DNA of 64,000 nucleotides from Puffinus mauretanicus (GCA_023333565.1 JAJKFH010003599.1:1054001-1118000), one strand, 5' to 3'. Counted from the first letter of the stretch, positions 13,231-24,421 are shown. The notes: a model not told the origin generated them from the sequence alone. Numbers and translations are program-made.

Positions 13231-16200
13231 GCCTACAGTTCGGAGACAGTACAGTAATCTACATGTAAGCACCATGGGTAAAAGAATGGATATGGGACTA
13301 GACTCTAGTCCTGAACCTTAGTTGCTTCTGAACCAGAAAGAGGCTTAGATAAAGCCGCACACTCCTCTTCTCTCTGTCTTTTCAGTGACTGAAGCCTGCA
13401 AGGGCTTGTTGAGACCTTTAGGTTCTCTCACAGCCCACTAAAGCTAATGCTGAATCCTTTTGCAAGGTCGCTATGAGCCCTCTGTGTCAGCAATTTTCTG
13501 TAGAAAGCCCAGTACATATATGTGCACACTGTTGTTACCGTTAGCACACATACATGCAGAGATATTACCATTACCTGTCACTTCAGCTGCTGGAGATACT
13601 CAACCTATCTCCTGTCCCACCATGGCATCCCCAAAATCTTTAGGGCCACATTCTGCTGCCTCCATATGCTTGGAGGGTGAGGGCCTGGGTTAATTTGTCT
13701 GCTTCCTCATCTGCTTTTACAACCCCTATTTAATGGGCCTCTTGTGCAGCAGGCAGAGAAGAGTAGTTGAGCGAGCAAGGTGGTTTTCCCTGCTCTAGAG
13801 ATGATGTGTGCACCTCCACATGCCACCCTGCTCGGCGGCCAGTACCCCACCTTGTGAAGAGTTTTCCATCAGCACTGATGTGATGGCTTTGTCCCTAAGG
13901 AAAGATTAGCTCTGTCCCCATTAGCAAACATCACACACAACATTTCATCCTCAGATAAAAATGGCTTTGTACCCCAAAAGTATGAATACCAGGAGTATTT
14001 TCTTGTTACTGAAGTATATGGAGACCATCTTTGATGCAGACGTGCCAGTGGGGAGCAATTTTTGTTTGGCTTTCGGTACTTCACACACCCACTCAGAAGC
14101 ACAATGAAAAAAAAAAAATCATAAACTTAAAAGCTCTACAAGCAAATGTGGTTATACCAACCAATTCCCTCAATTCTTTCCAGTAACAAAAATTTGGGGT
14201 GCAGCACTGGTTGACTGAGAAATCTCAGACGGGTCTTCAGTCTAGCTGTTGCCATCTGTATTGCAAAATAAGAGATGCTGAGAAGCACTTCTAAGCTGAT
14301 GAGAGCAGGAGAGTATCCCACTGTAGTCAACAAGAGCTGCGTCACTGCTTTTCATGCTGTCAGGATCTCATTCACTGATTGTAAAGTTTTGGAGCAAGAA
14401 ATGCATCTCAACACAAAGCTCCAGCTTCGCAAGGAAGACAGAAGTGACAGACGTTTGAAGCCATAGTCACTTCTTTCTAGGCAGGTCTTCTTGGAAAAAC
14501 CAAGATCATGCACAGGTTTAACCTTATGTGCACAAACAGCTCCCTCGAAGTCAATAGATGAGTATATAAACCTCCCTTTGACTGAGGCCTAAGTTTGGAT
14601 GTAAGGCGCTCTAGTACTTTTTAAAATAAGGTTTTCATATGGTCAGGAAAAGTGGAGTGGAAGCAACAAGTCAGCCTGGAAATTTAAGAATGAAGGGGAA
14701 ATAATTATTAACTTAATCTGAGCACTGCTGAGCATGCACCACTTGAGCTCTTCTCAGTAGGACTTCAGCACAGATTTAAGGTTTCTTTATGAACACCCAG
14801 TTCATCACAGACCATAAATCTTACCGTAGATCTCTGCATGCCTTCCACAACTTCCATTTGAAAAACATGCAGACAGGGCTATGCAAACCACCGATTTTTC
14901 AAATTGCTCGAAGTTCTAAAAAAAAAAAAGGGACAACAGATCACTTGTGTTAACCTGGATTGATTATTTTTCAAAAACTTATGTTGAAGCAAATTGACAC
15001 TGAAGGCCAGGAAAGTGCACTAAAAATGCTATGTTTCACGTTTGATGATTTTTAAGGACTTTTTAAAAAATTGAAACATGAAAATGTTTAATTTAGAAAG
15101 CATTTGAAAATTTAAACTTTTGCATGCAAATACAGGTACTTATACCTCCCCTTCCCTCCACATACATAAACATAATTCCCTAAACCAGCAATTGACAAAA
15201 CCCACCCATTGAAAAAAATGGACCAGGTATCAAATTGATTTTTTGCTGTTAAAGTTAAAACTTAAAATATGGATCAGCTCCACCACTTACCTCTAATAAA
15301 ATTATAAGGAGAGAGAGCATTACAACCAGAGAGGGCTGTAACTTTTACTGATGCAGAGATCTCAACACAAATAAATGCTTCAACTAGAGCTGCAGACGGT
15401 CAGAATAAGGGAAATACACACCCACCATGGGTGTTTGAGGGCTAAACCAAGCAGGATCGGCAGTGTGGAATTTGCCTACTTTATAGAGTAAAATATCTTC
15501 CTTGCTACAGCACTGGCACTGGGGAAAGCTATGAGAACCTGCTGACTTCAGGGAAAAGCCATATTAAGAAGGCATGCAGGAAGGCACACTGTGTATTTCT
15601 AAAAGGGCTAGTTCTTATGGGCTGGCCTGCCAACGATTCTCATGTTGGAGCAGGGAGGAACAGCAGAAAGAACAGTCCTTCTTACGTTTCACCTTCTTCG
15701 CCATTTTAACCCAGTGGGGGTTAAACAGAAGAAAACAGTGGGACAGAAACAATGCAATGTTCTGATTTAGTTTCCTTTCGTGAGGCCTCTTCACCTGGAT
15801 GCACTGAAGCAGCGCATAGCCTTGCTCCTGCAAGAATATTTATAGTAGGTTGCACTAGTCCAAGATACGAATTGTTTTCTTCTTCCTTTCTTTCTTTTTT
15901 CTTCTGGAAGGCCTCAAGACCCATCCAGTTTTGTTCCCCACCCTACATCATATTCAAAGCTGATAATTTTAAGTCCAGAAGCAATGCCTCGAAAAGGGAA
16001 GGCTAGATGTGGTCCTCTGCCTCTGGGCTCCACTAGATTGGATGCTTCTTCCCTCTTTGCCAGGAGCTGAGCCAGGACTCCTTCACATGACTACCACCTG
16101 AAGGAATAAAATTCTGATCTCTGCCTCTTTGAAGCCTCTCCCTTGCAGAGATGAACAAGATCACTAATATTAAATTTGCAGTGCTCTGTATTTCCCTAGA

Positions 16201-17495
16201 TATAACAAGTTAAGAGCCAAATACCATGTCTTTGAGTAGTTCAGTGACTAATGCATGCTCTTGTTATTTAGGGTCAAATGGTCACTTGCTTTGTTTACTT
16301 TACAAATGGTAGCAGCACTGTGCGGCCAAAGAAGCGTGCTGTGGTCTCAAAATGGACATAACTACAGGCATGGCAGCGGGGCAATGAGATGTGCATCTGG
16401 GAAGCTCACCAAGCTGTGAGAATTCATGCTCCGACCTAATGGGTGCTGCTCTTTCACTCGAGTCACCGCAGGGACTTGCCACTCGTCAAGCACAGACTCA
16501 ATGACATCCTCTTCAGTTAAGCAGTGGACTTAGCAGGCTAAAAACTTTTTGCTCCTCAATTGTCCTTGTTCTTCTAGACGGAAGTATTTGTGAGGCAGCT
16601 TTCAAGTCTCTGGTGGTATATTGGAGGTTGGAGGAGGACACTAGAACAGAGTTGTAGTTTCTTTAAAGCACCATGAACATTTACAGAAAAGGAGAACAAG
16701 CAAATAAACAAATAAATGTTTGAATAATACCAGAAACAGAGATAGGAAAAAGAGGCCCTTGGGTGGAAGAGGGAGAGAGCTACTTGATATCACTGAAATG
16801 CAATAAGGGGCAAACAATCTAAAATTGAAAAATGAGTTCCAATTACATTTTATGCTTAAAGCAGTTAAATATTATTGCAGTTTAGATGAGAGTTAAAGCA
16901 GTAACTGCAAAAATCAGAAGTGTGGGGTTGTGGGAAAGCTGCTCTCCTTTGGCCCAGCTTTTAATGGGGACTTCGTCAGTAAGTCAGAAGGAATCCCAAG
17001 TTACTGGATGTGAACGGTAGACCCACTGCTCTCTTGTGTGTCACTGGCTATGGAAATCGATTTGCTTGGACTAGACTAACTCAATGGGCTACATAGCCTC
17101 AGGTGAGCAGGTCGGACCTGATTTACGTATTTTTTGTAATGCAGTATACTTGTATAAGGACAAGGAAAATCTACTGAGTTTAGAGCTTAGCAGGCAATTG
17201 CTTCATTATTGCAGACATTGCATATTTCACATACACTAGTATGTTAAAAGTAGTTAATATATATTAGTTTAACATACACCTAAATGTCTTGCAGAATCAG
17301 AAGCAGTTTTTACAGAGGTGATAGACTCAAATGGATCTGGATGCTCTGGCTAACCTATTACTCAATTCTTCTGAAACAGGAAAAAACGGTAAACAGCTCC
17401 TCAAGGCGTAGTAATATTTCTCTGAAAAAGAGAGGCGCTATGAAAGAGAAATCTCAGAGCAACAGAGAAAGAAATGTACGGAGTAATACACTGCA
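13231..17495. other. Intergenic stretch, no gene seen
   Basis: Mixed composition with many short chance frames. Poly-A runs occur near 14,106 and 14,919. A 'cgaagtcaatag' segment near 14,546 hints at another old repeat. No splice-bounded exon or promoter candidate stands out. Confidence 0.4.
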
Positions 17496-17660
17496 AGTTA
17501 GAAGCCCAGATTTGATTCCTGACTTTGCTGCTTCCATGCTGTGAGACTACCAGCAAGTCATTTCACTTGTCTGTTTCCCTTCCTACTCTCTTGTCTAACT
17601 TGTCAAATGAAACTGCTAGCAGCTTAGGCCAGAGGTTGCTTGTAGGATCTAACACTCTTA
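17496..17660 (+). repeat. MIR-type SINE remnant
   Basis: Motifs appear in MIR order: 'agaagcccagatttgattcc', a 'ctttgctgcttcc' box, 'tgtgagactaccagcaagtc', then 'atttcacttgtctgtttccc' and 'tgtcaaatgaaactg'. This parallels the MIR consensus 'gaatcccagctctgccac ... tgtgaccttgggcaagtcacttaacctctctg ... tctgtaaaatgg'. Ends are approximate. Confidence 0.65.
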
Positions 17661-20600
17661 GTGACTGGTTCTGTCAGAGGATTGCAGTTGTTAATGCTCC
17701 GCTAGTACAAAGAGGCATAAAAAATAAGAAAAAGAGTTAATAGGAGACAGTGGGAATTAGATGCACAGATATAGAAAGAGAACGTTCAGAAGCAGCATCT
17801 CAAAATTACGAAGAAGAAATTATCCTGATTATTTTAATGTTGTGAAATAACAGGAGTAAGGAATAGGAGCAAAGAAATGCCCTCCTACAGAGAAACCAAC
17901 AGAACAAGTTGGCCCTTTCTTTGACTTCTACAAACTTCTGTTGAGTTCTCAAGAAACTGAAAGTGTTCCTAAAAGGGGCTGAGGTGGGAACAATAACTTC
18001 CTAAAAGTGTGGTTCTTGAAGAATGGCTGTCCTGCACTGATCCTGTAGCTCTGTTCCTACTCTAAAGTGGATATTCTGCAGCTTTAGTTCAGATAAAATG
18101 CCTCCTCCCTTCAGTGCTTGCACATAAATTGCTATTAATGTTACCACGTTATACAAGTGCATTGGGGAGGAAAATAGGCCCACTAAGGCATTGTCCTGCT
18201 CCAGTGTTTTTTAACCTGGAGGATGCCACGCTATTCCATGGACTGTGGGTGGGCACAAGCCACAGGAAAAAAGCAACAGAGGTGGGACAGGCTCCATAAG
18301 GCTGCATCTGCCTCACCCTTTCTTCCCCATGCTTCTCCCCAGGCTGTGTGCAAAGCTTAACGCAGATAAAGCATATGCTCCCAGAGTTGCCTTATGGCCT
18401 TCCTTCCCTGCTCACATGACAACCGTCACTTGTAGTCAGCCATGGTAGCAGCTCAAAGGGACCCAGGGCCTGCAGGCTCAGGCTGCAGCTGCCTAGTCCA
18501 AGCTTCCTTTTTATTATCTGAATACATTTAAAACGGCCATGGAAGCACACGTCTATCTCAGCCCGGAAGAGCTACCAGTGGTCAGGCAGCAGGTAGCTTC
18601 CACCGTGGGCAGGAGGAGGAGAGAAAATGGCAATCAAGGACCAAACTCGGCCCCCTCCCCGACGTTAGTGAGCTCCACGGCAGGCCCCGAAGGAAGGGAA
18701 CAGAAAAAATCCCGATTACTATTATTTATATCAATGCTATTATTTTTCCTGTTGTTATTAAATAACAACAAAGCTGTTGGAAGTATTTTTTTCCCTTTTT
18801 GATATATCATAGACACACAGCTACTTGCGTCTTTTATGTTGTGCCATGGATTAATTAAGAGGAGACACGCGGTTGGGAGGGAGATACTCCACCGTCAGTT
18901 GAGTGCAAAACAGGCAAATCCAGACAAATTCAAACAACTGCCACAAATGTACAACTTCGAAGCCCCAAATCCTGCTGCATCTGCATCTGAGCAGACTGCT
19001 TTATCTGTGCTGCACTGCATCGACTCCAGCGGAGTGCTGGCTGTACGCAGGAGTACCTGTGAGCAGTCCACAAGGTAGGGTCGGGGCATCATTCTTTTAA
19101 GAGCTAATACTAGTTACACAGAAGTGACAGAAAAGTACCATCTGATGATACAAGTTTCTGCAGAAAAATCTGGAAATGCAACTGGAAGTGCATAGTTTTA
19201 AAACAACTAATAAGCACCATACAATTTTAAAAATTGCAGTACTCGCTGTCCTTCAAAAATTCCTCAAAGACTCTGGCTAGCACCTTATAACTCTTGATAA
19301 CAGTGACTGACTAAAGCCAGAAATATCTCCAAGTGGCCATGCAAAGGGATTAATTTGCTTAAAATCATATATAGAGAAACAGAGACCCAGAAATATTTAC
19401 TATCCTTTCCCTCCATCCCTCATGACCTCAGTGTTTGCAGAAGGTCCTGGATTGATGGCCCAAGAAAATACAGTCCTCTCTTTCACTATGGACACAATAA
19501 ATCAAAGGCAGTGGAAACTCAAGCATTTTATTTTCTGACCATACCAGTGTACCTTAGCTTACTCACCTCTCTTAAAGGGTGACAAAATACTTCTGCTTCT
19601 ACAGGCCTAATACGTGGTTGCCTTGCAACTCATGAAGTCATTTGTAACTGCACAAAGTGGACACAAAACACGATTGTTCTAATTAGTAGCACTGTATATC
19701 CACTTCCTATAGCTGTAAACAACTACATTATATGCAAGGTGTCCCTATCTTGACCTCTTTTCTGCAATGGCCAGTAAAAGCATCAAGTGTAATAGAGAGT
19801 CCTGTTAACAACAAAATCAAGTGCCCTTTAAAATGAACTTCATGTTTACTATCAATCATCTACATCACTTATATTGCTCAGTAATTACCTACTTTGGCAG
19901 GATTTTAGCAATGAAGAGGTACGAGAGGCTCCATGATGTACTATCATTCACATGGGTAAAAGAACACAAGAAACAAGGCACTAATACTGAGAAGTAAGAA
20001 ATTATACCATGTAAGTTTTAACTGTCTGGCTGAGGCCTCTTACTGGTAACTGCTTACGCATACTGAAAAGGTGCTGCTTACCTACGACTGCAAAGACCTT
20101 CACAATCTACAAATCATAGGAGGAAGCTCTGCCTGAAAATTAGGCCAACCTTTTCAAACGTGACTAATGAAATTTGTGTGCCTTCACTTGCCAGTGTCCC
20201 GACCTGTGACACCTGACATGCACCTGACTTCCAGCAGATGCATGGTCAGCTCTGCTTTCTTAGCACTGAAAATGAAAAAATAAGGTAAAACGCATTGATT
20301 ACAGCATATGTTTATCCTGTTATTTTTATATTAGTCAGGCACTAACCCAACCCTGCTTACAACAAGCAAGACCGTGGGGCATTTAGAATACTTTTCTCAC
20401 ATTTTAACAAAAAATGTGTGCGCTAATTTAACATGACTTCTCAGAAACACAGATACAAGTTAATTTTCTAAAATCAGCTTGTACTTTACCCCACCATTTT
20501 ATTCAGACATAAGAAATATTATTTCACAGTTAACATAATTCTGCCATAAAGAAAGATGGGAAAAAAAATGTGAAAGAAGAGTAGGCAAGCAACAGGGAGA

Positions 20601-21179
20601 TGCTGAAATCAGCCATACCACAATGGAAAAAAGCTAAGGACAGAGAACACACGGAATAAACTCTGCAACATCCTTGGAGTGTTGGATATGTAAAGTCGTT
20701 TTGAAGCAGAAACATTGCTCTTCTATTGGAAAAAATGAGTACACTTCAGTTTCCATTGTTATTACTACTATAATTATTTCTGACCTTTTTTTTTTAATAT
20801 GCCAATTGCTGACTGAAGTCCGAGTCCCACCTGGAGACAGTGCCACATGAAAATTAGTGCTTCCTAACTGTAAGAATAAACGCCATGTGTTTTCTCCTTA
20901 GAACACATAAAGATCTCATGTTGCACGTATTCAAACCCTTGCGAACATTAATACGTCAGGTCAGTGTACATAGTACGCTTTCACGTTGCGTTTGAGTCCT
21001 GCAGGAGAAAGGAGCTTTTCCAAAAAAAGTTAGACTACATTTCCGCAGGGCTTTTCGAACACCCGTCAGCACAATCGCCACGCAGTCACCCAAAAGCTGC
21101 TGGCCTCACACTGTCGCTTTGTCCGCACCAGCCTGCGAGTCACACGAATTCTCAGATGAGTTTCACATCCATGTGGCTG
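17661..21179. other. Intergenic stretch leading up to the CpG island
   Basis: Non-coding. A GC-richer zone at about 18,220-18,700 holds several small overlapping chance frames but no splice-bounded exon. From about 20,930 CpGs become more frequent as the sequence approaches the island. Confidence 0.4.
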
Positions 21180-21617
21180 GTAACGGCTGTGAGGTGCAGG
21201 GCAGAGAACCGGGCAGGACACGGAGCACGGCGCGGCCGCCAGCGTTACGCTTTACTAGTTCTGCCAAACAAGTGCCCGCTGCTTCTATGGAAAGCTGATG
21301 TGGAGACTGCCGTGCTGTCGATGCCGGGCCGGCGAGGGCCTCTCCGCCACGTTTGGGCGAGGATTGCCGAGGCGGTAGGCACCGCGCAGTGCTTCGCCGC
21401 ATCCCCGTGCAGCGCCGCTGCCTGAAACCCTCTCGCCAGGTCAGGGGGCGACCGCCGGGCCTCGGCCCGTCTGGCCGGCTCCCCCCCGTGCCGCGGGGCT
21501 GGCTTCCCGTGTTTACTCCCCGAGCAAACCGGGGCTGTGCGGATGCACTGCTGTCTCCCTCAACTTCGCTGCTCGCCGCGTTTCGGCCTCTGAATGAAAC
21601 CCGCCCAACTCGACAGA

Positions 21618-21624
21618 GTAAGTT
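21618..21624 (+). other. Candidate splice donor after exon end 21,617
   Basis: Reads cgacaga|GTAAGTT. The intron side matches the U1 consensus through position +6. It would end a leader exon lying between the CpG island edge and 21,617; no TATA box is seen upstream. Confidence 0.35.
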
Positions 21625-22028
21625 ATCGGGGGGCAGCGCGGGGGACGGCCGGGGCTGGGGCCGAGCGGGGCCGGGCCGGGCCGTGCCCGCCGCCCGCACC
21701 CCGCCGCGGCCGTTACCCCGCGGCGCTGCCGAGGGCAGGCGTAGTTTACTCTCGCAGCCCTCCCCGGGCGGCCAATGGACAGCGGCTGCTGACACTGTGG
21801 CCGGCGCGGCTCCGCGCTCCTCTCGGCGCCGGGGGCCGGCGGCCGGCCGCCCCCGCTACCTGCCCCGCTCCGCCGCCGCCACCGGCGGCTCCTCAAACAC
21901 TGTGAAGAGCAGCGCGACGATCTTTGTGTGAGTGTGTGCGGGGAGTGTGTGCGCCAGCGGCTCCCTCACGGGCCGCGGGTGTAACGGCGCCGCTGAATGG
22001 CTGGCGAGCCCGTCCCTCAGCCCGCCGG

Positions 22029-22050
22029 CCAATGGCGGGCCGCCTTATAT
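22029..22050 (+). promoter_or_regulatory. CCAAT plus TATA-like core promoter
   Basis: CCAAT lies at 22,029-22,033 and TTATAT at 22,045-22,050, in plus orientation. A start about 28 bases downstream of the TATA-like box would fall near 22,072-22,080, just before an ATG at 22,083. The following strong donor at 22,197/22,198 is consistent with a short first exon. Confidence 0.5.
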
Positions 22051-22074
22051 CCCGGGGAGTGTTGTGGCGCTGCC

Positions 22075-22197
22075 CGGGTTGCATGGCTCTGTGTGGAGCC
22101 GCGTTCCGCGGGCGCCGAGGCGGAGGGGCTCCGCTGCGCGCCGCGCCTCGCTCCGGCCCAGCGGCGCGCTGCCCGCCCGCCCGCCGGCCCAGCCGAG
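22075..22197 (+). other. Candidate first exon (about 120 nt)
   Basis: The predicted start lies about 28 bases after the TATA-like box, and the exon ends at GCCGAG|GTGAGTG, a near-consensus donor. An ATG at 22,083 opens a frame (MALCGAAFRG...) rich in Arg, Pro, Ala and Gly that reads through the donor, so the exon could be coding or carry an upstream ORF. The protein sequence matches no family I recognise and its composition follows that of the island. The exact start is inferred. Confidence 0.4.
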
Positions 22198-22229
22198 GTG
22201 AGTGCGCGCCGCCCGCTGCCCCTCACCGG

Positions 22230-22243
22230 GCAGCAGGGGGACG
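22230..22243 (+). promoter_or_regulatory. CTCF-like site
   Basis: The core CAGCAGGGGG (about 22,231-22,240) matches ten consecutive positions of the CTCF core consensus CCASYAGRKGGC. The last bases deviate (ACG instead of CGC). It sits about 35 bases inside the intron that follows the 22,197 donor. A motif match alone does not show binding. Confidence 0.35.
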
Positions 22244-22835
22244 GGCAGCGGCAGGCAGGGAGAGGGGTGCCCTCGCCCCATACTTTCCCCTCCGCGCCCC
22301 AGCGGCGGGGCAGCCCCCCGGGCCCCCCCCGCGGCGGCGGCGGCCGGCAGGGAGGCGCGGAGCTTCCCCTGCCTTGCGCGGCGGCTGCCGCTGCTCCCAG
22401 TCACTTTTCCTCCCTCTCGTCAGCCCTGCCTTCGTTGGAAAGTTTGGGCAGGGGAGGACGGGTGGGTTGGTGCCGCCAGCCCTCCGCCCGGCCGGGAGGG
22501 CAGGGGTGACCGGTGGTGTTTTACCCGGGGGGGTGGGGGGGGCCGAGGTGAATTGCGTTGCAGCGCAGTGCATTTAAAAAAAAAAAACAAACCCCAGAAG
22601 AAGAAGCAGGCGGCAGGGGTAGGCCAGCCAGTGCCAGGCTGCGTTTGAAACCAGGCACCTCTCGCCGCCACAGAGAGAGAGGCAAGAGCAGCGGCGGCCG
22701 CGGCGGAGGGAGGAAGGGGAAGGAGGGCGAGGAGGAGGAGGAGGGCTAGCCATCGGCCGCCGCTCGGTGTGTGCCTCCGGGGAGACTTGACAGAGAAATC
22801 GCGGCAGGCAGAAACGAAACTTCATCCCGAGGGGC

Positions 22836-22854
22836 GGCGAGGCGAGGCGAGGCG
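22836..22854. repeat. (GGCGA)n short tandem repeat
   Basis: About three and a half pentamer copies of GGCGA. Confidence 0.75.
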
Positions 22855-22932
22855 CGGGGGAGAGTGCGCGGATCGGTATCGGCTGCCGCCGGCCTGGGGG
22901 GGCTGCGCGCCGCCGCCGGGAGAAGGGGGGGA

Positions 22933-22939
22933 TATAAAA
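22933..22939 (+). promoter_or_regulatory. TATAAAA box, second core promoter
   Basis: GATATAAAACC sits in otherwise extremely GC-rich DNA and is followed by GC boxes. A start about 28-32 bases downstream would fall at roughly 22,962-22,970, giving a leader exon that could run to the very strong donor at 23,280. Confidence 0.45.
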
Positions 22940-22964
22940 CCGGAGAGGGCGAGGGAGCCGATCC

Positions 22965-23280
22965 GGCGGCCGCACGGGGCGGGGTGGGGGGAGGCGGGAG
23001 GAAAAACCCCGGCGCCGACCCCGACAACAACAGCGGCCGGGCTCGGCCGGAGAGTTGGGCTGTGCGTTTTCCGGTAGTCATCGGCGATGCACCCGGGGCG
23101 GCGGCAGCGGCCCCGGTGGGCAGCGGGGGGGCGGGGGCGGGCGGCCCTGCCGGGGTTTCGCGTGGATGTGGGATTATGTTGTGTCAATAAGTTTAAGGTG
23201 GAGAAGGAGAAAGGGAGGCGGGTGGGGGCCCGGGGGGAGGCGGCGGCAGGCCTCGGCCGCGCGAAGTCCTATTTCTGAAG
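22965..23280 (+). other. Candidate alternative first exon (about 315 nt, probably leader)
   Basis: Starts about 30 bases after the TATAAAA box (inferred) and ends at TTTCTGAAG|GTAAGTTG, which matches the U1 donor consensus at nearly every position. It contains an ETS-type TTCCGG site near 23,070 and an ATG near 23,087. The frames are Gly/Arg-rich and unrecognised, so a 5' untranslated role is most likely. Confidence 0.4.
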
Positions 23281-23449
23281 GTAAGTTGTGACATTGGGTG
23301 GTCGCGATGACAGAAAACTTGGCGGGGGGCGCCCCGGGGAGGGGGCGACCGCCTCGGGGGGGGCTCTCTCCGCCGCCGGGAGCCGGATGGGTGCTCGGCT
23401 GTTATTTGCTGCTGCGAGATCGGGTCGCTGGTAAATTACAGAAAGCAGC

Positions 23450-23473
23450 CCTCCTCCTCCTCCTCCTCCTCCT
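23450..23473. repeat. (CCT)n triplet tract, left arm of an inverted pair
   Basis: About eight CCT/TCC triplets. Its reverse complement matches the GGA tract at 23,574-23,596 over more than 20 bases, so a transcript through here could form a long stem. Confidence 0.85.
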
Positions 23474-23523
23474 TCCCCCCCCGGCAGCCGCTTCGCTCTT
23501 CCTCCTCTCGGGTTTATTTGCAA

Positions 23524-23568
23524 TGTATGAAACTTGCATGGCTGTGAGGAGAGCCGATCCAGTGTAGG
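23524..23568 (+). other. 14-codon upstream-ORF candidate in the putative leader
   Basis: ATG at 23,524 opens the peptide MYETCMAVRRADPV and stops at TAG. The stretch around it is far less GC-rich than the island, beginning with TTTATTTGCAATG. It lies in the loop between complementary CCT and GGA tracts. The abrupt drop in GC suggests selection on this segment, as an upstream ORF or as a short coding start, but I recognise neither peptide nor gene. There is a weak donor-like GTAGGT over the stop codon. Confidence 0.25.
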
Positions 23569-23573
23569 TTTGC

Positions 23574-23596
23574 GAGGAGGAGGAGGAGGAGGAGGA
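23574..23596. repeat. (GGA)n triplet tract, right arm of an inverted pair
   Basis: Purine tract of AGG/GGA triplets, about 23 bases, complementary to the CCT tract about 100 bases upstream. Confidence 0.85.
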
Positions 23597-23715
23597 CGGG
23601 GAAGGAAGGGTTGGAGGCAGGGGAAGGGAGGCAATCGCGTTAATCCCGGGCGCCGCACGGCAGCAGGTTTGCGTTAGAAATATCGGTGGCAGCCCGCCGC
23701 CGCTGAATGAGGAAG

Positions 23716-23721
23716 GTAAAA
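23716..23721 (+). other. Candidate splice donor after exon end 23,715
   Basis: Reads GAGGAAG|GTAAAA. The exon side is good and the intron side is acceptable. It is weaker than the donors at 23,280 and 23,987. Confidence 0.25.
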
Positions 23722-23804
23722 CGAAGCGATGCGAGAGCCGCCGAGGCGACATGTACGGCGGCGGGGCGAGAGGCACCGGCAGGCGGCTGCCCGCCCCCTC
23801 CCTC

Positions 23805-23827
23805 CCTGCCTGCCTGCCTGCCTGCCT
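23805..23827. repeat. (CCTG)n tetranucleotide tract within a CCTC/CCTG array
   Basis: Five CCTG units plus CCT, flanked on both sides by CCCT repeats so that about 23,790-23,848 is a continuous pyrimidine-rich array. Confidence 0.85.
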
Positions 23828-23987
23828 CCTCCCTCCCTCCCTCCCCGCCGGGGCGGGGAAGGACCGTGCCCGGGTCTCCCCCGCTCGCCGCCAGCCGAGC
23901 CGGGGGGCCGCGGGGCTTTAACCGTGTGCGGGGCGGATTCGCCACTTTTTCCGGGGGAGGCCCGCGGTTAAAAGTTTTTTTCCGGAG

Positions 23988-23994
23988 GTGAGTG
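23988..23994 (+). other. Strong candidate splice donor after exon end 23,987
   Basis: Reads TTTCCGGAG|GTGAGTG, a near-perfect donor preceded by an AT-rich pocket (TTAAAAGTTTTTT) and an ETS-type TTCCGG motif. It would end a third alternative leader exon. Confidence 0.45.
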
Positions 23995-24190
23995 TGTGCG
24001 GGGAGGCCGGGGCGCCGCCAGGCCGGCGGTGGTCACTCGGGCCTGGGGCGCCGAAACCATTGCCCGTCCTGCTGGTGACACGTCCAAGTCCCGCAGCCCG
24101 GCGGAGGGGCCCGGCCCGGCCGCCGGGGCAGGGACGGGGTGCCGGTCTCCATGTGGCTCTCCCGGCGGCGGCGGCACCTCCTCCCCGGTG

Positions 24191-24216
24191 GCAGCGGCGG
24201 CGGCGGCGGCAGCAGC
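24191..24216. repeat. (GGC)n trinucleotide tract
   Basis: GCGGCGGC-type run of about six to eight triplets with AGC interruptions at its right end. Confidence 0.8.
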
Positions 24217-24415
24217 GGGATCATCGCCCGGGCCCGCGGGGAGGAGGAGGGGAGCAGCAGGGAGGTGTTTGCTGCCAGCCTGCCTCGCCAGATCCCGCCG
24301 GGGAGGGCAGCTGGGAGGGCCGGGGAGCCCCCCGCGCCCCCTCCCCGCGCCGCCGCCCCTTCCCTGCCCGCCCGCCCGCCCCCAAAGGTGTTGTGCAGAC
24401 TTTTCCCCCGGGAGG

Positions 24416-24421
24416 GTGAGA
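24416..24421 (+). other. Candidate splice donor after exon end 24,415
   Basis: Reads GGGAGG|GTGAGA. Moderate match. Paired with the acceptor at 24,554 it would define a 139-nt intron. Confidence 0.25.

Noticed and set aside
21163..21795. 210-codon minus-strand frame
   Set aside because: Same reason: CpG-island composition, no recognisable domain, and overlapping plus-strand frames of similar length.
21924..22577. 217-codon plus-strand frame, the longest in the window
   Set aside because: It lies wholly in extreme GC sequence where stop codons are rare, overlaps equally long frames on the other strand, and crosses the strong donor at 22,197. Its Ala/Pro/Arg/Gly composition is that of CpG-island chance frames.
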